NCBI GenBank assembly: GCA_035610365.1
Contig: CM069432.1
Span: 229,732,532-229,796,531 of the forward strand
Length of the DNA: 64,000 nt
Source: Aquatica leii
Lineage: Eukaryota > Arthropoda > Insecta > Coleoptera > Lampyridae
Reading direction: 5' to 3'
Under the pieces are notes generated by a model. It was not told where the DNA came from. It did not search any database and saw only the letters and a program-made list of their open reading frames with translations. Each line of letters opens with the position of its first letter. Position 1 is the stretch's first letter. Shown one piece after another: positions 32,816 through 44,397 of this stretch. The translations under genes and the position numbers were made by a program.

Positions 32816-33283
32816 AGTCGGATTCTTTTAAAGTGGCGTTTTTCGTATTAAAAATTTAAACGCCTACAGAGATAGACAAACGTTCTCTTTCTATTTCCGT
32901 TTCATTATTTAAATGAGAACGCCTACAAAGACAATAACTTATTCACGTAAGTCTACGGCATGAATATTCTTTTTTAATGTAAGAAAAAGACGGCGCTAGA
33001 ACAATGAAACGTAGAATTTACTGCACGCCAAATTAATTTTTGTGTTGTTTGAATAGCCTCTTAAATAGTAGAAATTTTACGTTTCATTGTTCTAGCGCTG
33101 TCTTTCTCTTACATCAAGAAAGCATCTTTATGCCGTAGAATTACGTGAACAAGTTATTGTCTTTGTAGACGTTACGAAATTCTCATTTAACTAATGAGAC
33201 AAATAGATAAATAGAACGTTTGTTTATCTCTGTAAGCGTTTATACTTTTAATCCGAAAAACGCCACTTGAAAAAAATCCGACT
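32816..33283. mobile_element. 468-bp foldback element (MITE) with ~205-bp arms
   Basis: The left arm 32816-33021 begins 'agtcggattcttttaaagtggcg'-like sequence and the right arm 33072-33283 is its imperfect reverse complement ('cgccacttgaaaaaaatccgact'), with an approximately 50-bp centre. Shared inner blocks include 'gcgctagaacaatgaaacgt'. Small indels and substitutions indicate an old insertion. No transposase. TSD uncertain. Confidence 0.8.
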
Positions 33284-33399
33284 TTATTTATTTATTTTTC
33301 GAGTTATAAACGCTGAGGAACCGTCAAATATATTATAACGTTTCTAATAAATGAGCAACACAGACAAACAGACGAGCGCATTCACTATTCGATTCAACG

Positions 33400-33720
33400 C
33401 AAAACATAAATTGAAGTGCAGTGTACACTCAGCAGTGTAATGAAGTGACGCGACAAACCATAAAGGTGCAAGAGTCTTAGGTTATCTAAGATATGTAGTC
33501 TGGAAGAATACATTTTTAAATATCAAAAACAAGATAAAAATTTATAAAACTATCATTAGACCAATCATGACATATAGAGCAGACACCCGAGCTGACATTA
33601 CTAAGACAAACAGATGCTCCGCATCTCCGAAGCAAACGCATTAAGAAAATCTGTAAATATTAAAAAAAAAATTACAGGATAAACAAGAAAATACAGAATC
33701 AGAAACAATGGCAAGAGAAA
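33400..33720 (+). pseudogene. non-LTR retrotransposon (LINE) reverse transcriptase tail
   Basis: Plus strand: 'LGYLRYVVWKN', then 'IYKTIIRPIMTYRADTRAD' and 'TNRMLRISEANALRKSVN'. Insect LINE reverse transcriptases end with 'LGxxxxxxxxLxxxxKxxIYKTxIRPxxTYGAExW...LExxExxxLRK', so this is the thumb region just after the catalytic palm. The conserved Gly-Ala-Glu is altered to 'RAD'. Only the C-terminal 5-10 percent of a typical protein remains, which suits 5' truncation. RTE/Jockey-type clade not resolved. Confidence 0.7.
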
Positions 33721-34062
33721 AATGTAAGATCACTGATGGGATTCACGTCAAAACAACACACTTTGACTAACTTTTTTCCTTCACTATCTACGATTTTGAT
33801 AAAATTTGGTACATAAGTTACCTTCATGTAGACTAAGAACAGTACAAAATTTCAGTCCAATATTTCAAACAGTTTTTATTTTAAAGCTAATTTTAAGATT
33901 TTTCATATGACATACAGCTTAAAACGGGTTAAGAGGAAAAGTTGTTTTTCCAAAATTTAAATTAAATTTTCAAATCTGAATTTCTCAAAAAGCGCACTTT
34001 TTAAAAAAATTAAAAAAATCCAGCAGCGTTGACACGGTTATTGTTAATAAGCATCATAAAAA
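33721..34062. other. gene-free stretch
   Basis: Between the LINE tail and the next TIR element. No readable protein; probably LINE 3' UTR or unrelated AT-rich DNA. Confidence 0.45.
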
Positions 34063-35023
34063 TGATAGGACAGCAATGGGTTCATTCTTAAAAAAATTAT
34101 TGAATAATTGAAATTATAGCCCAAAGAAACTATGTAATTTTAACAGCCATAATATGTTAATTTTCCTTAAATTTGTTATTAATCAAAGTTAATTTTGACC
34201 AAATGTAAAGTATAATAACAGATGCGGTGTATCTCAAGAGCTTTTTTCTTCTTTACTACTACTACTGAGTTCACTTTACAAGAATGTTTGTGACCCTGAC
34301 CCACAAAATGTCTAGAGGAATGTGAGTTTGACCTTACCCTTTTTTTTATTTTTAGCCATGACATATGTCAACCACCACCTATCTTCGTACACTGCTGTAA
34401 CGTGCCCACTTATGTCTGCTAACTGACGTTTTTCTGAAGCATTCAACATCTCAATTCTCGATTCAGATGAATTTGAAAATGGTTTGACTAATATTCTTGA
34501 AGTGCTTGTTGGTACAGGGATCAAAGCATGCAGTTAACTAAAAAAAAAAAAACTAAAGCGTTTTCCCAAGAATCTTTCTGTTTCAATATAGTCTTCTTGA
34601 GTGGCAAATTCAAAGTTTACAGACTTGATGTTTTCAATTGTTTAGTCGAAAATATCCTTTGGGGATAGGATTTGTTGCTGATTGTTGATTTATTGTCTCA
34701 ACTTGAAAGTTTGACCAGAATCTATCATGATGTTGTCACTCAAGGTCTCCTTAATCAATAAACAACATCATGCTAGTTGTTTTAGAATAACCATTTTTAA
34801 ACCCACATAAATACAACTACCTATTAACTTAATTAGCATCAAAATTTTTGAATTAAAAATATTAATTTTAGGCTATCACAAAAATCATAGGTTATAAATT
34901 TTTTTTTACTGAATTTATAAAAATACTGTACTTATTACTCAGTATTATTTCGATAATGATTTGGCTTGAACTAAATTGATAATTTTATTAGTTTTTTAAG
35001 TATGAACCCATTGCTGTCCCATC
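34063..35023 (-). mobile_element. TIR element carrying an AENY/YDxxW-family fragment
   Basis: The inverted ends match over about 32 bp with few differences: left 'gataggacagcaatgggttc' plus 'attcttaaaaaa', right (reverse complement) 'gatgggacagcaatgggttc' plus 'atacttaaaaaa'. The 960-bp interior is AT-rich and includes a short coding remnant on the minus strand. Defined TIRs around a piece of this family are evidence that the family is carried by a DNA transposon. A target duplication could not be fixed. Confidence 0.7.
34180..34524 (-). pseudogene. YDxxW-type C-terminal domain of the AENY family
   Basis: The minus-strand frame 34312-34524 reads 'LNASEKRQLADISGHVTAV' into 'GHVTAVYEDRWWLTYV' and 'KGKVKLTFL'. 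After a break, a 'DILWVRVTNILVK'-like segment continues near 34300-34265. The arthropod family ends with 'I.GFVTCVYDxxWWLGYVxxxxxexxEVxxxFLHPxGPxxSFxxPxxxDxLWVPxxxILxxV', so landmarks YExRWW, KLTFL and the LWV stretch are all recognisable. It is the C-terminal counterpart of the relics at 6.9, 11.6 and 12.8 kb. Truncated and frameshifted. Confidence 0.7.
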
Positions 35024-35049
35024 ACAATTTACATACTTTACTTTATATA

Positions 35050-35604
35050 CAAAGTTACGTCGCATATAACGAACCCGAATGTAACGATATGTCGGTTATA
35101 ACGTTCTTAAAAATATTACCTCACTACAATAAACAGAAATTCCAGAAATTTTACCTCGAAAAATGTTAGGTACTTAGGTAAAACCTATTGTGTACGTAAT
35201 CCTTTACTGAGCTATTCATCCGGCTTAAAAACATACCTTATTTAAAGAATTTACGTACATTTCTAAATTGTCATTGGCGGCAATTAAAAAAGAAATTCGG
35301 TGCTGTCTACAATCTTCCAATGTACCTCAGACTATTTTAAGCAGTTTCGCGGAAAATAGAAAATTGCGTTGATAAGTTGTATTGGGCCACGAAACTTAAA
35401 CAAAAGAAAATTACACTTTTTTTAAAATGCGTAGTTAGATAGATAGATGTTAAGAAGTTATACTTATATACATATGTATGTATATGTATGTAGTTTTTTT
35501 AAAATAAACATATAAATCTTATGATCATCGTTTATTACGAACTTCGTTTATAACGTACTAGTATTTTGAAGTCCCTTGTGGTTCGTTGTAACCGGCTTAG
35601 ACTG
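35050..35604. mobile_element. pogo-like TIR element, non-autonomous
   Basis: A 555-bp segment with TA on both sides. The left end is CAAAGTTACGTCGCATATAACGAACCC and the right end (reverse complement) CAGTCTAAGCCGGTTACAACGAACCAC, with repeated 'ataacga' subterminal motifs at both ends. This resembles pogo/Tigger ends that read 'CAG...CCGGTTATAACGAAC'. No open frame of note inside. Confidence 0.55.
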
Positions 35605-35606
35605 TA

Positions 35607-38600
35607 CTTTGATTTCTATTAAAAGTAATTTTAGTAGTTTCGAACGATAAATAGTTTGACGTTTCACTTGTCAAAGAATTGCTCAAATATGTTGAAAAAA
35701 GATGCACAAAAAGAAAAAAAAACTTGTTACCATCTAAACATAAACAAAAATATGAAAAGAAAAAGTTTTTATGAGTACGTAATGAGAGTGTATCCATAAC
35801 GCCACGATGTATATGTTTACGTATTTCGTATCCTAGGCATTATGAGTAAATTATAACGAAGTGATAAATAAAGTAATATAAACATTTAAAAATGCAAATT
35901 GAGATTGCTATAGAAACCAACAAAACTCATTTTCAGTTTTGAAACAGTCGGTTCTATACGTGAACAAAAATGTTGATGAATTACCGAAACAATTATAGTG
36001 TTGTGAAAAGTCAAAAAAAAAATCATGAATTAATTTTTAAATAATTCGACGTGGAATCTGCAGCAAAACGTACTAGAACATGTGTACGAAGATTTCAGAA
36101 CAAACAAGACAATTAACTTGTTGGAATTTAAAACACACATTTTTGGATAGTACATCATCCTCATCAACACACTAAACCTAATAGAAAAGCCTACAAAAAT
36201 CGTATGTTTAGAGTAATTCGAAAATGCTTTTATGTGAAAAATGAATCTCAACTATCAATAAACTATGAATATAGAATCTAGTTTCATCTAGATGAGACTG
36301 TTGCTTAATAATAGAAAAACGTAACTAACACGCTTCCCAAATCAAAGAAATAATTAAATAATCTAACAGTCCTCTCGAAGAGCATTGCAGGTAATCATGC
36401 TAATGCATTAAAATAACGATATAAACATACTTTACTTATCAATAAAATTAAATGAAATCGATGAAACATTTTAACAACTCGTTGACACTAGACAACAATA
36501 ATTATAAGTTTTAAGTTCCCTTAAATGAAGAGTGGAAACAATTTGCAATAAAAACAGGACACGAACATTTCTGCTCTTACAAAATATACAGGATGAGATA
36601 CGACGCTCAGTCCTTAATTAACCGACTGTTCGCGTCACTAAACTGTCTCACTCCAGACGAGGCCTCATTAAAGCGGCAGTGCTTTTATTATTTTTCTTCT
36701 ATAGTGATGCTTTACAAAAAGGATTTTGATTCGATCGTCAATTTTAATAGGTAAAAATTACTTTTATAAATGCAATTTTGCGTTTTAACACAAAATATTG
36801 GACAAACCATACTGCTTTGGTATCCTATGGATTTTTTTTCGCTAATTGCGTACCGATTGTAAAGTTTATAATTATACGTTAATTTCATGTTCGTTATAAC
36901 AATAAGATCAAATTATTTCTGTTCTAAAACAAATAATTATAAAAAGATAAGCAACTATACGTTTCAACGTGATAATAAATCTCACAGTGAGGTTTATTAT
37001 AGTATCGTCCTTTTACTAATTGCATTTGTATGACCTCTTTTCTTTTTGCATATTGCATTGTGGTTTAAATTCGTCTAGAAATAAAGATCGATATTGAGGC
37101 TAAAGGGTGAAATGTTGCAGCGCAGCATATTAGGGTAGGTTAGTTCGTATACACACTGCGGGTGCAGACACCTGATTGACATGACCTCTTGCCGTTGCTC
37201 TAAATATCAGAAATTGCATTTTACTTACACAAATTAAATACGTCCAAGAGACAAATACAAATTTACTACACTAAGCAATCGTATAATACATTTATCGATG
37301 TTCATTGTTAAACTTAAATAATAATGATAGTGAACAAGAAGAAGCAGATATAGTAGTAGAGAATCGTCTAAAGACATTGCACAGAAATGTAATTTTCTTT
37401 AAGCCATAAGAGGGCGACGATATATAATTATTAATCGGTTTAGGGAACGCCCGAAAGACGAGGAAGAGATCAGAATCAAACAAAAACCAATGTTCGCTAT
37501 AACCATTTAGAAAGTAATAAAACAGACACGGATGTCCACCAAATTTGTTAAATGATTAGAATGTACATAGAGAAAGAAAAGCAAAATACATTTTGTTAAT
37601 AATGTTTGTTGTTTCAGTAATAATACCCATTATATTAAATAAAATCCACGACGTTTATAAGGACCTATTATTTGCAGAACGTATTATTATGCTCTTAATT
37701 TAATTTATTTGATTATGTTATTACAAAATTTTAGTATAGCTTTCGGCCAATCAATCAATTACTAAATATTTATTATCGATACAACATATAACAGAATTAC
37801 TTCCAAATAAAGTAATATTATAAGCGTCATTGAAAGACGAGAGCGTTAAGAAGACAAAAGGAACATTTTTTGTAATTTCCATACCTTTATATTTTATGAT
37901 GGTGTTTAAAATAGAATTAACAAACATCACTTTACGAAGAGAAAATAGAAGTGTTGAGACATCTAGAGAATGGAATCTAGGAAGTTTGCAGAGATCAAAC
38001 AAATTCAGAATTGCGTTCTTTCCTTTAAAGAAATAAAAAAAAATTAAATATGACAAAAAATGCTCGTTTTATGCACGTCAAACTAAAAGCTTTTAGCATA
38101 AATGTTTAAAGTAAAGTAAAACTGACAGCTAACAAATGTCAAAAGAAAAAAATTATAGCATTGATAAGTCATTAAAAACTAACCTAAGACATCTAGTGTA
38201 AAATCGGCATATACTTAGTTGGCAACCAATACAAACCAGTGATCATTTTAATATTTCTTTTTTGTAGCATGTACAGTTTTGATCTACGTGCCGCAAAACG
38301 CACATTTTATTGTACCTTGAATCGGTAAATGATTCAACCATCCAGTTTTCTAGTAGAGTTGTCTACATCAAATAATCGTCTGTTGAGTTTCAGCATGAAA
38401 ATTTTTTTTCTTGAGCAATTCCGTATCTCCATCAACTTATCAATTTGTAAGCTCTAAAAGCTGGTAGAACATTAGTTTCTGCCTTGCGATTTCATTTTGA
38501 ATGCCAAGCTTAAAAAATGATTACTTCGACGAATACAATCAATTTGGTCAAGAGAACTACAATTTCATGTAGTAATCGTAATTATCTGTTGTGGCAAATT

Positions 38601-39184
38601 ACAAAACGACGAAAGTGTTTATTTACACGTACGAGAAAATAAAAAGTTCACTGTGATTCATAAATTTTAAAATAAAAAAATCAATTTTTTGCAATTCGAG
38701 AAGCTTGTTAGAGAAGCCATTTATAGTTCAATAAATTTTATATCACAATTATACTAAATTGATATTGCATATAAATAATTCAATGTTATTTACAATCAAG
38801 GTGGTAAACATTGTATAGAATTTTTTAGATTAGGTTTTAGTGAAAATTATAACTGTAAATAAAATTTTGTAAACACCAGATGGCATTTCAATTTATTAGA
38901 TATTTAATAAAAATTCTTTAGCATTTCCATGGTATTTCCTGAATCATTCTTCTATAAAAACATATTGGTCATTGTTTTTAAGGTCGGTGTATTTTATAAA
39001 ACTAAGAATATAGCTGATCTTTAAAATAGTAAATATAGCAAATAGTCGTGGCAAAAAGCAACGAAATTTGCCAGTATTGTATAAAAAAAATGTGCGAGAT
39101 AAAATAAGAAGTAGAGCAATTTGTAAATATGTATTATAAAGTTTAGTAACTTGTTTAAAAAACACCGGGAAACATATAAAGATG
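35607..39184. other. gene-free stretch
   Basis: About 3.6 kb without recognisable protein. The paired open frames at 37751-38056 (minus) and 37830-38036 (plus) carry no known motif. A slightly GC-richer patch lies at 37100-37210, and 'tacaggatgagat' at 36589 may mark an end of an unidentified repeat. Confidence 0.5.
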
Positions 39185-39192
39185 CTTTAGAC
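39185..39192 (+). repeat. left target-site duplication of hAT element
   Basis: CTTTAGAC, identical to 41690-41697. Confidence 0.95.
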
Positions 39193-41689
39193 CAGTGGTT
39201 CTCAAACTATTTTGTCCCACGGACCCCTTTCATAGCCAAAACTTGCCCACGGACCCCTGAGTGAAAAAACTACATAAATGCATAATAGCAAATTACAAAT
39301 TTAACTTTGATGTCTGGAATGGTAAATGGTAACGTAAAACTAAATTTTAAATAAAACATTTTGTTAAAGAAGCATTTATTGAAGTTATAACTTTTGTTTT
39401 GAAATACAAAAAAAAAATTTTTAATGACTTGGATGACCCTGATGGGATTTTATGAGTGTATTTATGCTCGGCTCAATGTTTGTAAGTAGCAACCACAAAT
39501 CCCCATTAGTACTAAATTCTAGGAGGCTTATAACGGCACTGAATCCACGTTCTACAATATAGGACGACGAAAAAGCAATCAACAGCTTCTGTACAATAAC
39601 CTATAATGCTGGATATAAAATTGAGATCTGTTTTTGTAACCAGAAGTTGTCTTACTCTTGGTTAAACATTGGTCATTTGTGAATAATTCAATAAGTTGCT
39701 CCTATATTAGTATATATTCATCTGTATTTGTGCTCCGAGTTTGACTACTTGCAAAAGAGTTCAACACCCAGTTAGGAACACCCAAGTGAAGAATGTCTTC
39801 AAATCTTTGGTAAAGGTCGGAATGAAGCGCCGTTAAGTGTTGACAATAAGCAAACAAATCCTTATGTCTATTTTGTAATTTTGAAAGATTTGAAAACTGA
39901 GAATATTCTCCTCTTCCCAAGTTTTGTTTGTACAACAAAAGTTTCATAACAAACGCAGATGTTACACTTTTAGCTTTAATTAAATGTAATTTGTCACGTT
40001 GTAGTTTTAAATTAGTCTCATTAAATCTGACAAATAAACCAGTCATGTAGAATTCCAACACTAAATCAGAGAGCGAAAAGAAGCAATCATTATTATTTTT
40101 CAAACAAAGTTTAGCAAATAATCTGTCATTTAAGGCAATCCTATTGATTCTATTAACTGCTCTAATGACATAATGTAGTGATTCATTTAAACGTTCACTT
40201 AAGGTTTTTTGCAACCAAATGATGTCGATGAATGACACAAGAATGACACAATGTACCGATAATACATTCGGTATTGCTTCTTTTGAAAGCCTGTGTCGTC
40301 CTACCATTGCCGTAGCAACGTCAGTAGCAACGGTGATGGTATTAATCAGGGGTATAGCTTTTACATCGAAAAATATTTTTAATTCAGTAAATAACGTTTC
40401 ACCTTTCCTATGAGTTTCAACATTTAGCAAATAACAATTCTTGGGAAAAATTATCTTCTTTTAGAAATCTCGCATAAACTAAAAGTAAAACTTCGTTTCC
40501 TGGCCATGTATAAAGAATTCAAATGTTTTTAAGTAAAGTAAAAAGTTTTCTCACTCTTCACCAATAGTGTGCGACTTTCCGGACTTCGCAATCATTAAAG
40601 AACTATTATAAGAAGCATGCAGTCCATCGTCTCATTGTTCCTATGAGTTCTTGCAATGTCGGTGTTTTCAAATATTTGTCTTTGATTGTTTGAAAAAACG
40701 TAAAATCCTTCTTTTTTGTCACTATGGATTTTTATTAAATGTTTTTAAGCTTAGAAGGTTTCGTTTGACATCGCTTTATTACGTAGAAGACACATAGGTA
40801 AAGTACTATTTCCTGAGGACGGAATCAAGATATATTTCATATATTCAAGACTGTATTGTAAAGATATAGGGAAATATATGTATATCAAAATTTTTATTAA
40901 TGGACTGCTGCAATACTCATCATATTTTTCAAGAAAAATAAATAATTCATAAGTTAATTAACAACAATATTATATAATATAACAGTAATATATAGTAATT
41001 CCAAATGTTCGCGAATTTGATTATTGGCGGAAGTAAACAAAATAAATAAAAATATAGAATAGTACGCTATAACTTTTAGGGTATTATAAAGTATATTAAA
41101 TTACAAAACCCAATATGTCTAACTTCTTTTACAGAATCATTAATCATATATTCTTTAGATCCGTTCTTAAGTTTTAAATAAAAAAGAAATCGTTAACATT
41201 ACAACTTTGCTCAAATTAATTTAAATTAAAAAGAAATATCAATTTTATTCAAATATAATTACGTAACGAAAGTACGCTATCTGCATAACAATACAAAAAA
41301 TGATACACTTATTTTCGTTTAAGACTAGGTAAATTTGTTGTATGCACTTCGCATCAGCAATAACACAGAACTAAATTGTTGATTAGATGCACGACTCTTT
41401 TATAGTTTATATTATAAACTGGTGCAGGATCTATTGCGTTCCTATATAAACTTTATGCACCTGTCTATATATTTATATTTTACTTAAAACGTAAAAATCG
41501 CTAATAATTAATCATTGTTATTTATTTTAACTTCCATATTATTAAAAATGTGTCACAATTTTTTAATTTTATATTAAAGTTTGCGCTGACTCCCTGATGT
41601 TGTTCAGGGACCCCCAAATCAATTTTAATTTTCCGCGGACCCCCTGAATGATCCCTGGAAGTCCGTAGCGACCACTTTGGGAACCACTG
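39193..41689 (-). mobile_element. complete-ended hAT element (ZBED5-like lineage)
   Basis: A 2497-bp element with inverted ends CAGTGGTTCTCAAACT (left) and CAGTGGTTCCCAAAGT (right, reverse complement), each followed by a GTCC..CGGACCCC subterminal block. An exact 8-bp TSD (CTTTAGAC) proves both boundaries. The transposase remnant occupies the left 1.2 kb on the minus strand. The right 1.1 kb (40431-41560), where the N-terminal half should be, has no readable coding sequence and is very AT-rich, so it was probably replaced or has decayed. Confidence 0.95.
39420..40430 (-). pseudogene. hAT transposase, C-terminal half (ZBED5/SCAND3-like)
   Basis: Minus-strand frame 39702-40430: 'TVATDVATAMVGRHR' (family ACxTDGAPAMxGRxxG, the catalytic Asp region), 'VHCVI', 'KTLSERLNESLHYVI', 'NDRLFAKLC', then a deletion of the EVRWLSKG segment, 'VTSAFVMKLLLYKQNLG', 'YCQHLTALHSDLYQRFEDI' and 'VPNWVLNSF'. 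After a frame break, 39560-39420 encodes 'YIVERGFSAVISLLEF' and 'INTLIKSHQGHPSH', the dimerisation end. Known ZBED5-like hAT transposases are about 600 residues; about 330 survive. The DNA-binding BED finger is missing. In this copy the motif Gly-Ala-Pro is Val-Ala-Thr. Confidence 0.9.
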
Positions 41690-41697
41690 CTTTAGAC
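41690..41697 (+). repeat. right target-site duplication of hAT element
   Basis: CTTTAGAC, identical to 39185-39192. Confidence 0.95.
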
Positions 41698-41829
41698 AGT
41701 AGTATCGACATCGTGAAATTAGAGAACAGTGACGATTATAAAGATGATACAAGTAAGAACGTGGTTTTATTTAGTAATTTGCTAAACTGAGTATATTAAG
41801 CACGGTTTTCTTGATTACAATTATAAGCA

Positions 41830-41962
41830 TTTTTCGGCTTAGACCGGGTAGTGGTTGAACACCCAGACTTTTTAGGCTTCCAGTTCATGTTTTGGCTCTC
41901 AATGAGAAACTAGGGCCAAGCCTAAAAGGTCTGTTCATTTACGACGCGGTCTAAGCCGAAAA
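41830..41962. mobile_element. palindromic MITE, ~133 bp
   Basis: The left arm 'tttttcggcttagaccg' ... 'agactttttaggctt' (41830-41880) pairs with the right arm 41913-41962, whose reverse complement is 'ttttcggcttagaccgcg' ... 'agaccttttaggctt'. A roughly 32-nt loop separates them. It is GC-richer than its surroundings and has no coding capacity. Confidence 0.75.
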
Positions 41963-43639
41963 TCACTTACAATCTTAATGTTAATGTTTTCTGCACTGGT
42001 CTTGTGAAGTTGCAAATGAAAACTTAGGCAAGCAATTCGCTATTCTTTAGGATTCATTGCTGAAATTTAAATAACTACAAATTTATAAAGTCAAAGGACC
42101 AACAATTTTTTTTACCAAGTTATAAATTTTTGTACAGGGTAGTCAAAAATTACATATAAATTATCTGCATCTCTTTTCATCGATTAATGGCAAATTTTAA
42201 TTTCTCCAACTTTGCTATTTACTTAACTATCTTCGGTTGTTTAAGAGTAAATTTCAAGAAACGTTTGTTTAAAAGCCTATTTATTTTATGGTTATTTTTA
42301 TTTAAAGTCAAATCGACTAGGTTTTAATAAAGTTTCGTAGCAATCTATTGTTTGACGTATTTTGGAACTGGAATGGTTACTTATTAACCACAAGTAATTA
42401 GAAAACGTGCTACCAATAATGATAAGCAATTATCAAACAAATGTTTCTGACATGGTGAATATAAGTAAAGAATATACCTTTAAAAAAATTTGGAACATCA
42501 TTTCCATCCCTACAGTGTACAAATGGATTAGGAGCCGAACGACTCCGATTTTCACAAACCCATATGATTTTGTAACTGGACAAATACGAAACGAAGTTTT
42601 TTTAAAGAGTGCTGATGAGACTACATTCTTAACAGGTTGAAATCATCATACAAACAAACAATCAAGACAGATGGAGCCGATTTTGTTCGAAGATTATCTG
42701 ATGTTTTAGCAAATCTTCTGCATGTTCTGTTTGAAAATGTTTCTCTTTCTGTCAAACAAACCATGTGGTAGATGATCGCCAGATCAGTCACCGACCTTGA
42801 CAAAACATGAGTTTCTTCATGAAGAACACCAAAAGATGTGCAAGAAAGAGTAGTACAGAATTTCAGATTCATTATACCAGAAAACGTTTCTCAATCATTC
42901 AACGACAAAATAAATATGTGCGTTAGAGAAAATAACCATAATTTTAAGCATCTTATGTAAGATTTATGTCTCTATACAGTCAAATCAATTTTATAAATAT
43001 CGTTTTCTTTAAACTGAATCTAAACTGCATTATAAAAAAACGGTTTTTAAAAATCCAACCAACGTTGTAAAGAATTTGAAATTAATAAACAAACAATTTT
43101 AGCATTTTTTTAAAAGTGTCACTAACCAAATTAATTAATAGAAAAGTCAAATATTAATTAATTTGATTTCAAAAAAGATATTTAATGACCATAACACCAC
43201 AACATTTTATCTCATATATTACAGATTCTTAAGAAAGAATATTTAGTCTACAATCAAAATTTTGACTAAACTTCCAAATAAATCAGTGCTGTTGCAAAGA
43301 CCGATGTTTTCACACCACATAGTAGAATGGTGGATGTGCCAAAAAATAGAAACGATACAGACGTGGTTGTTAAAATTGCAAGACAACTTCTTGAAGCTGT
43401 GGCATTATGAGAAAAAAACTTTGGTTCATTCAGAATTGGAAGTATATACTTGTAAACTGAGAATGATATTTAAATTCTGAATGCAAAACAAGATTTCGAC
43501 AGATGATTCCTAACAAAGTTAATGAAGAAACTGTTGTAGATTTAAAAAATCAAGATATAAATAAATCAGATTGTCAAACTCAGTCCTAAGAAAGCTGAAT
43601 TTTGCATTTAATTATCTGAAGTCTTGTTTTCGTTACAAC
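41963..43639. other. unassigned stretch, possible unknown repeat
   Basis: Open frames at 42407-42640 and 43262-43480 (plus) and 42621-42872 (minus) are longer than average here, and the sequence 42640-42900 is less AT-rich. I could not match any to a known domain. A 'tacagggtagtcaaaa' at 42133 resembles the left end of the dispersed repeat whose right end is at 43902, so all of this may lie within a diverged longer member. Confidence 0.35.
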
Positions 43640-43902
43640 CAAAGATAAACGTGATCGTGTACACAAAATCCGTTTTGTTAAGATAGGTCAGTAATAATGC
43701 TAAGAAATAAACGTTACTATCTGCTTTAATTACTTTATTAACAATTGATTTGGTAGATGATGAAAAATTAAAGAAAACAATAATTAACACAAGGCATCAA
43801 TACCTTTCACGAATTTTACAGCATTTACACCCATCATTTACTGCATAGTTACAATCAACAAACAATTTCCTTGAATTTGTAGTATTTCAGACACACTCTG
43901 TA
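43640..43902 (+). repeat. dispersed repeat, copy C (right part)
   Basis: Matches 9920-10232 through blocks such as 'gtcagtaataatgctaagaa' / 'gtcagtaatgctaagaa' and 'tttggtagatgatgaaaaat', and ends with 'tttcagacacactctgta', corresponding to the 'tttcaccctgta' end of copy A. Confidence 0.6.
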
Positions 43903-44234
43903 TATTACAGTAAATTCATAATAGGTACATATACATATTTATACAGGTTGGTATACTAGTACGTTTCAACTGTCCCCGTTTAGGAAATTGATTATTACGT
44001 CGCAACATCGTGCTTCACTAGTTTAATTATCGAGTTAATTAGTAACAATAGTAAAACACAATAAGAATAACGCCTACTTACAGTAACTAATTATAACTTG
44101 ATAAATAATAACTACGATTTTCAAGCGTCTTAAAAAAGTAATTAGATGGTTCAGTAACGTGCTGAATTAAATTTAGATTAAATTCTAGACATTTATCTGT
44201 ATCTGTACCTACTTGTCTATTAGCAATTAGTTAA

Positions 44235-44235
<1 letters not shown>

Positions 44236-44266
<31 letters not shown>
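44236..44266 (+). repeat. (AAT)n microsatellite
   Basis: About ten uninterrupted copies of AAT. Confidence 0.95.
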
Positions 44267-44268
<2 letters not shown>

Positions 44269-44397
44269 TGCTATTATAAATCACTAAATATTTATTAATT
44301 ATTAGAAATTGTGTGTAAATATATTAATGAAAAATTAATAATTTAATCGAAACGATAATGCAGTGTCGCCAAAACCCTTTGGGAGTTATTATGTGGT

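Noticed and set aside
42407..42872. Adjacent frames that might be an exon or an unknown gag.
   Set aside because: Several frames were tried without any recognisable motif; calling a gene would be guesswork.
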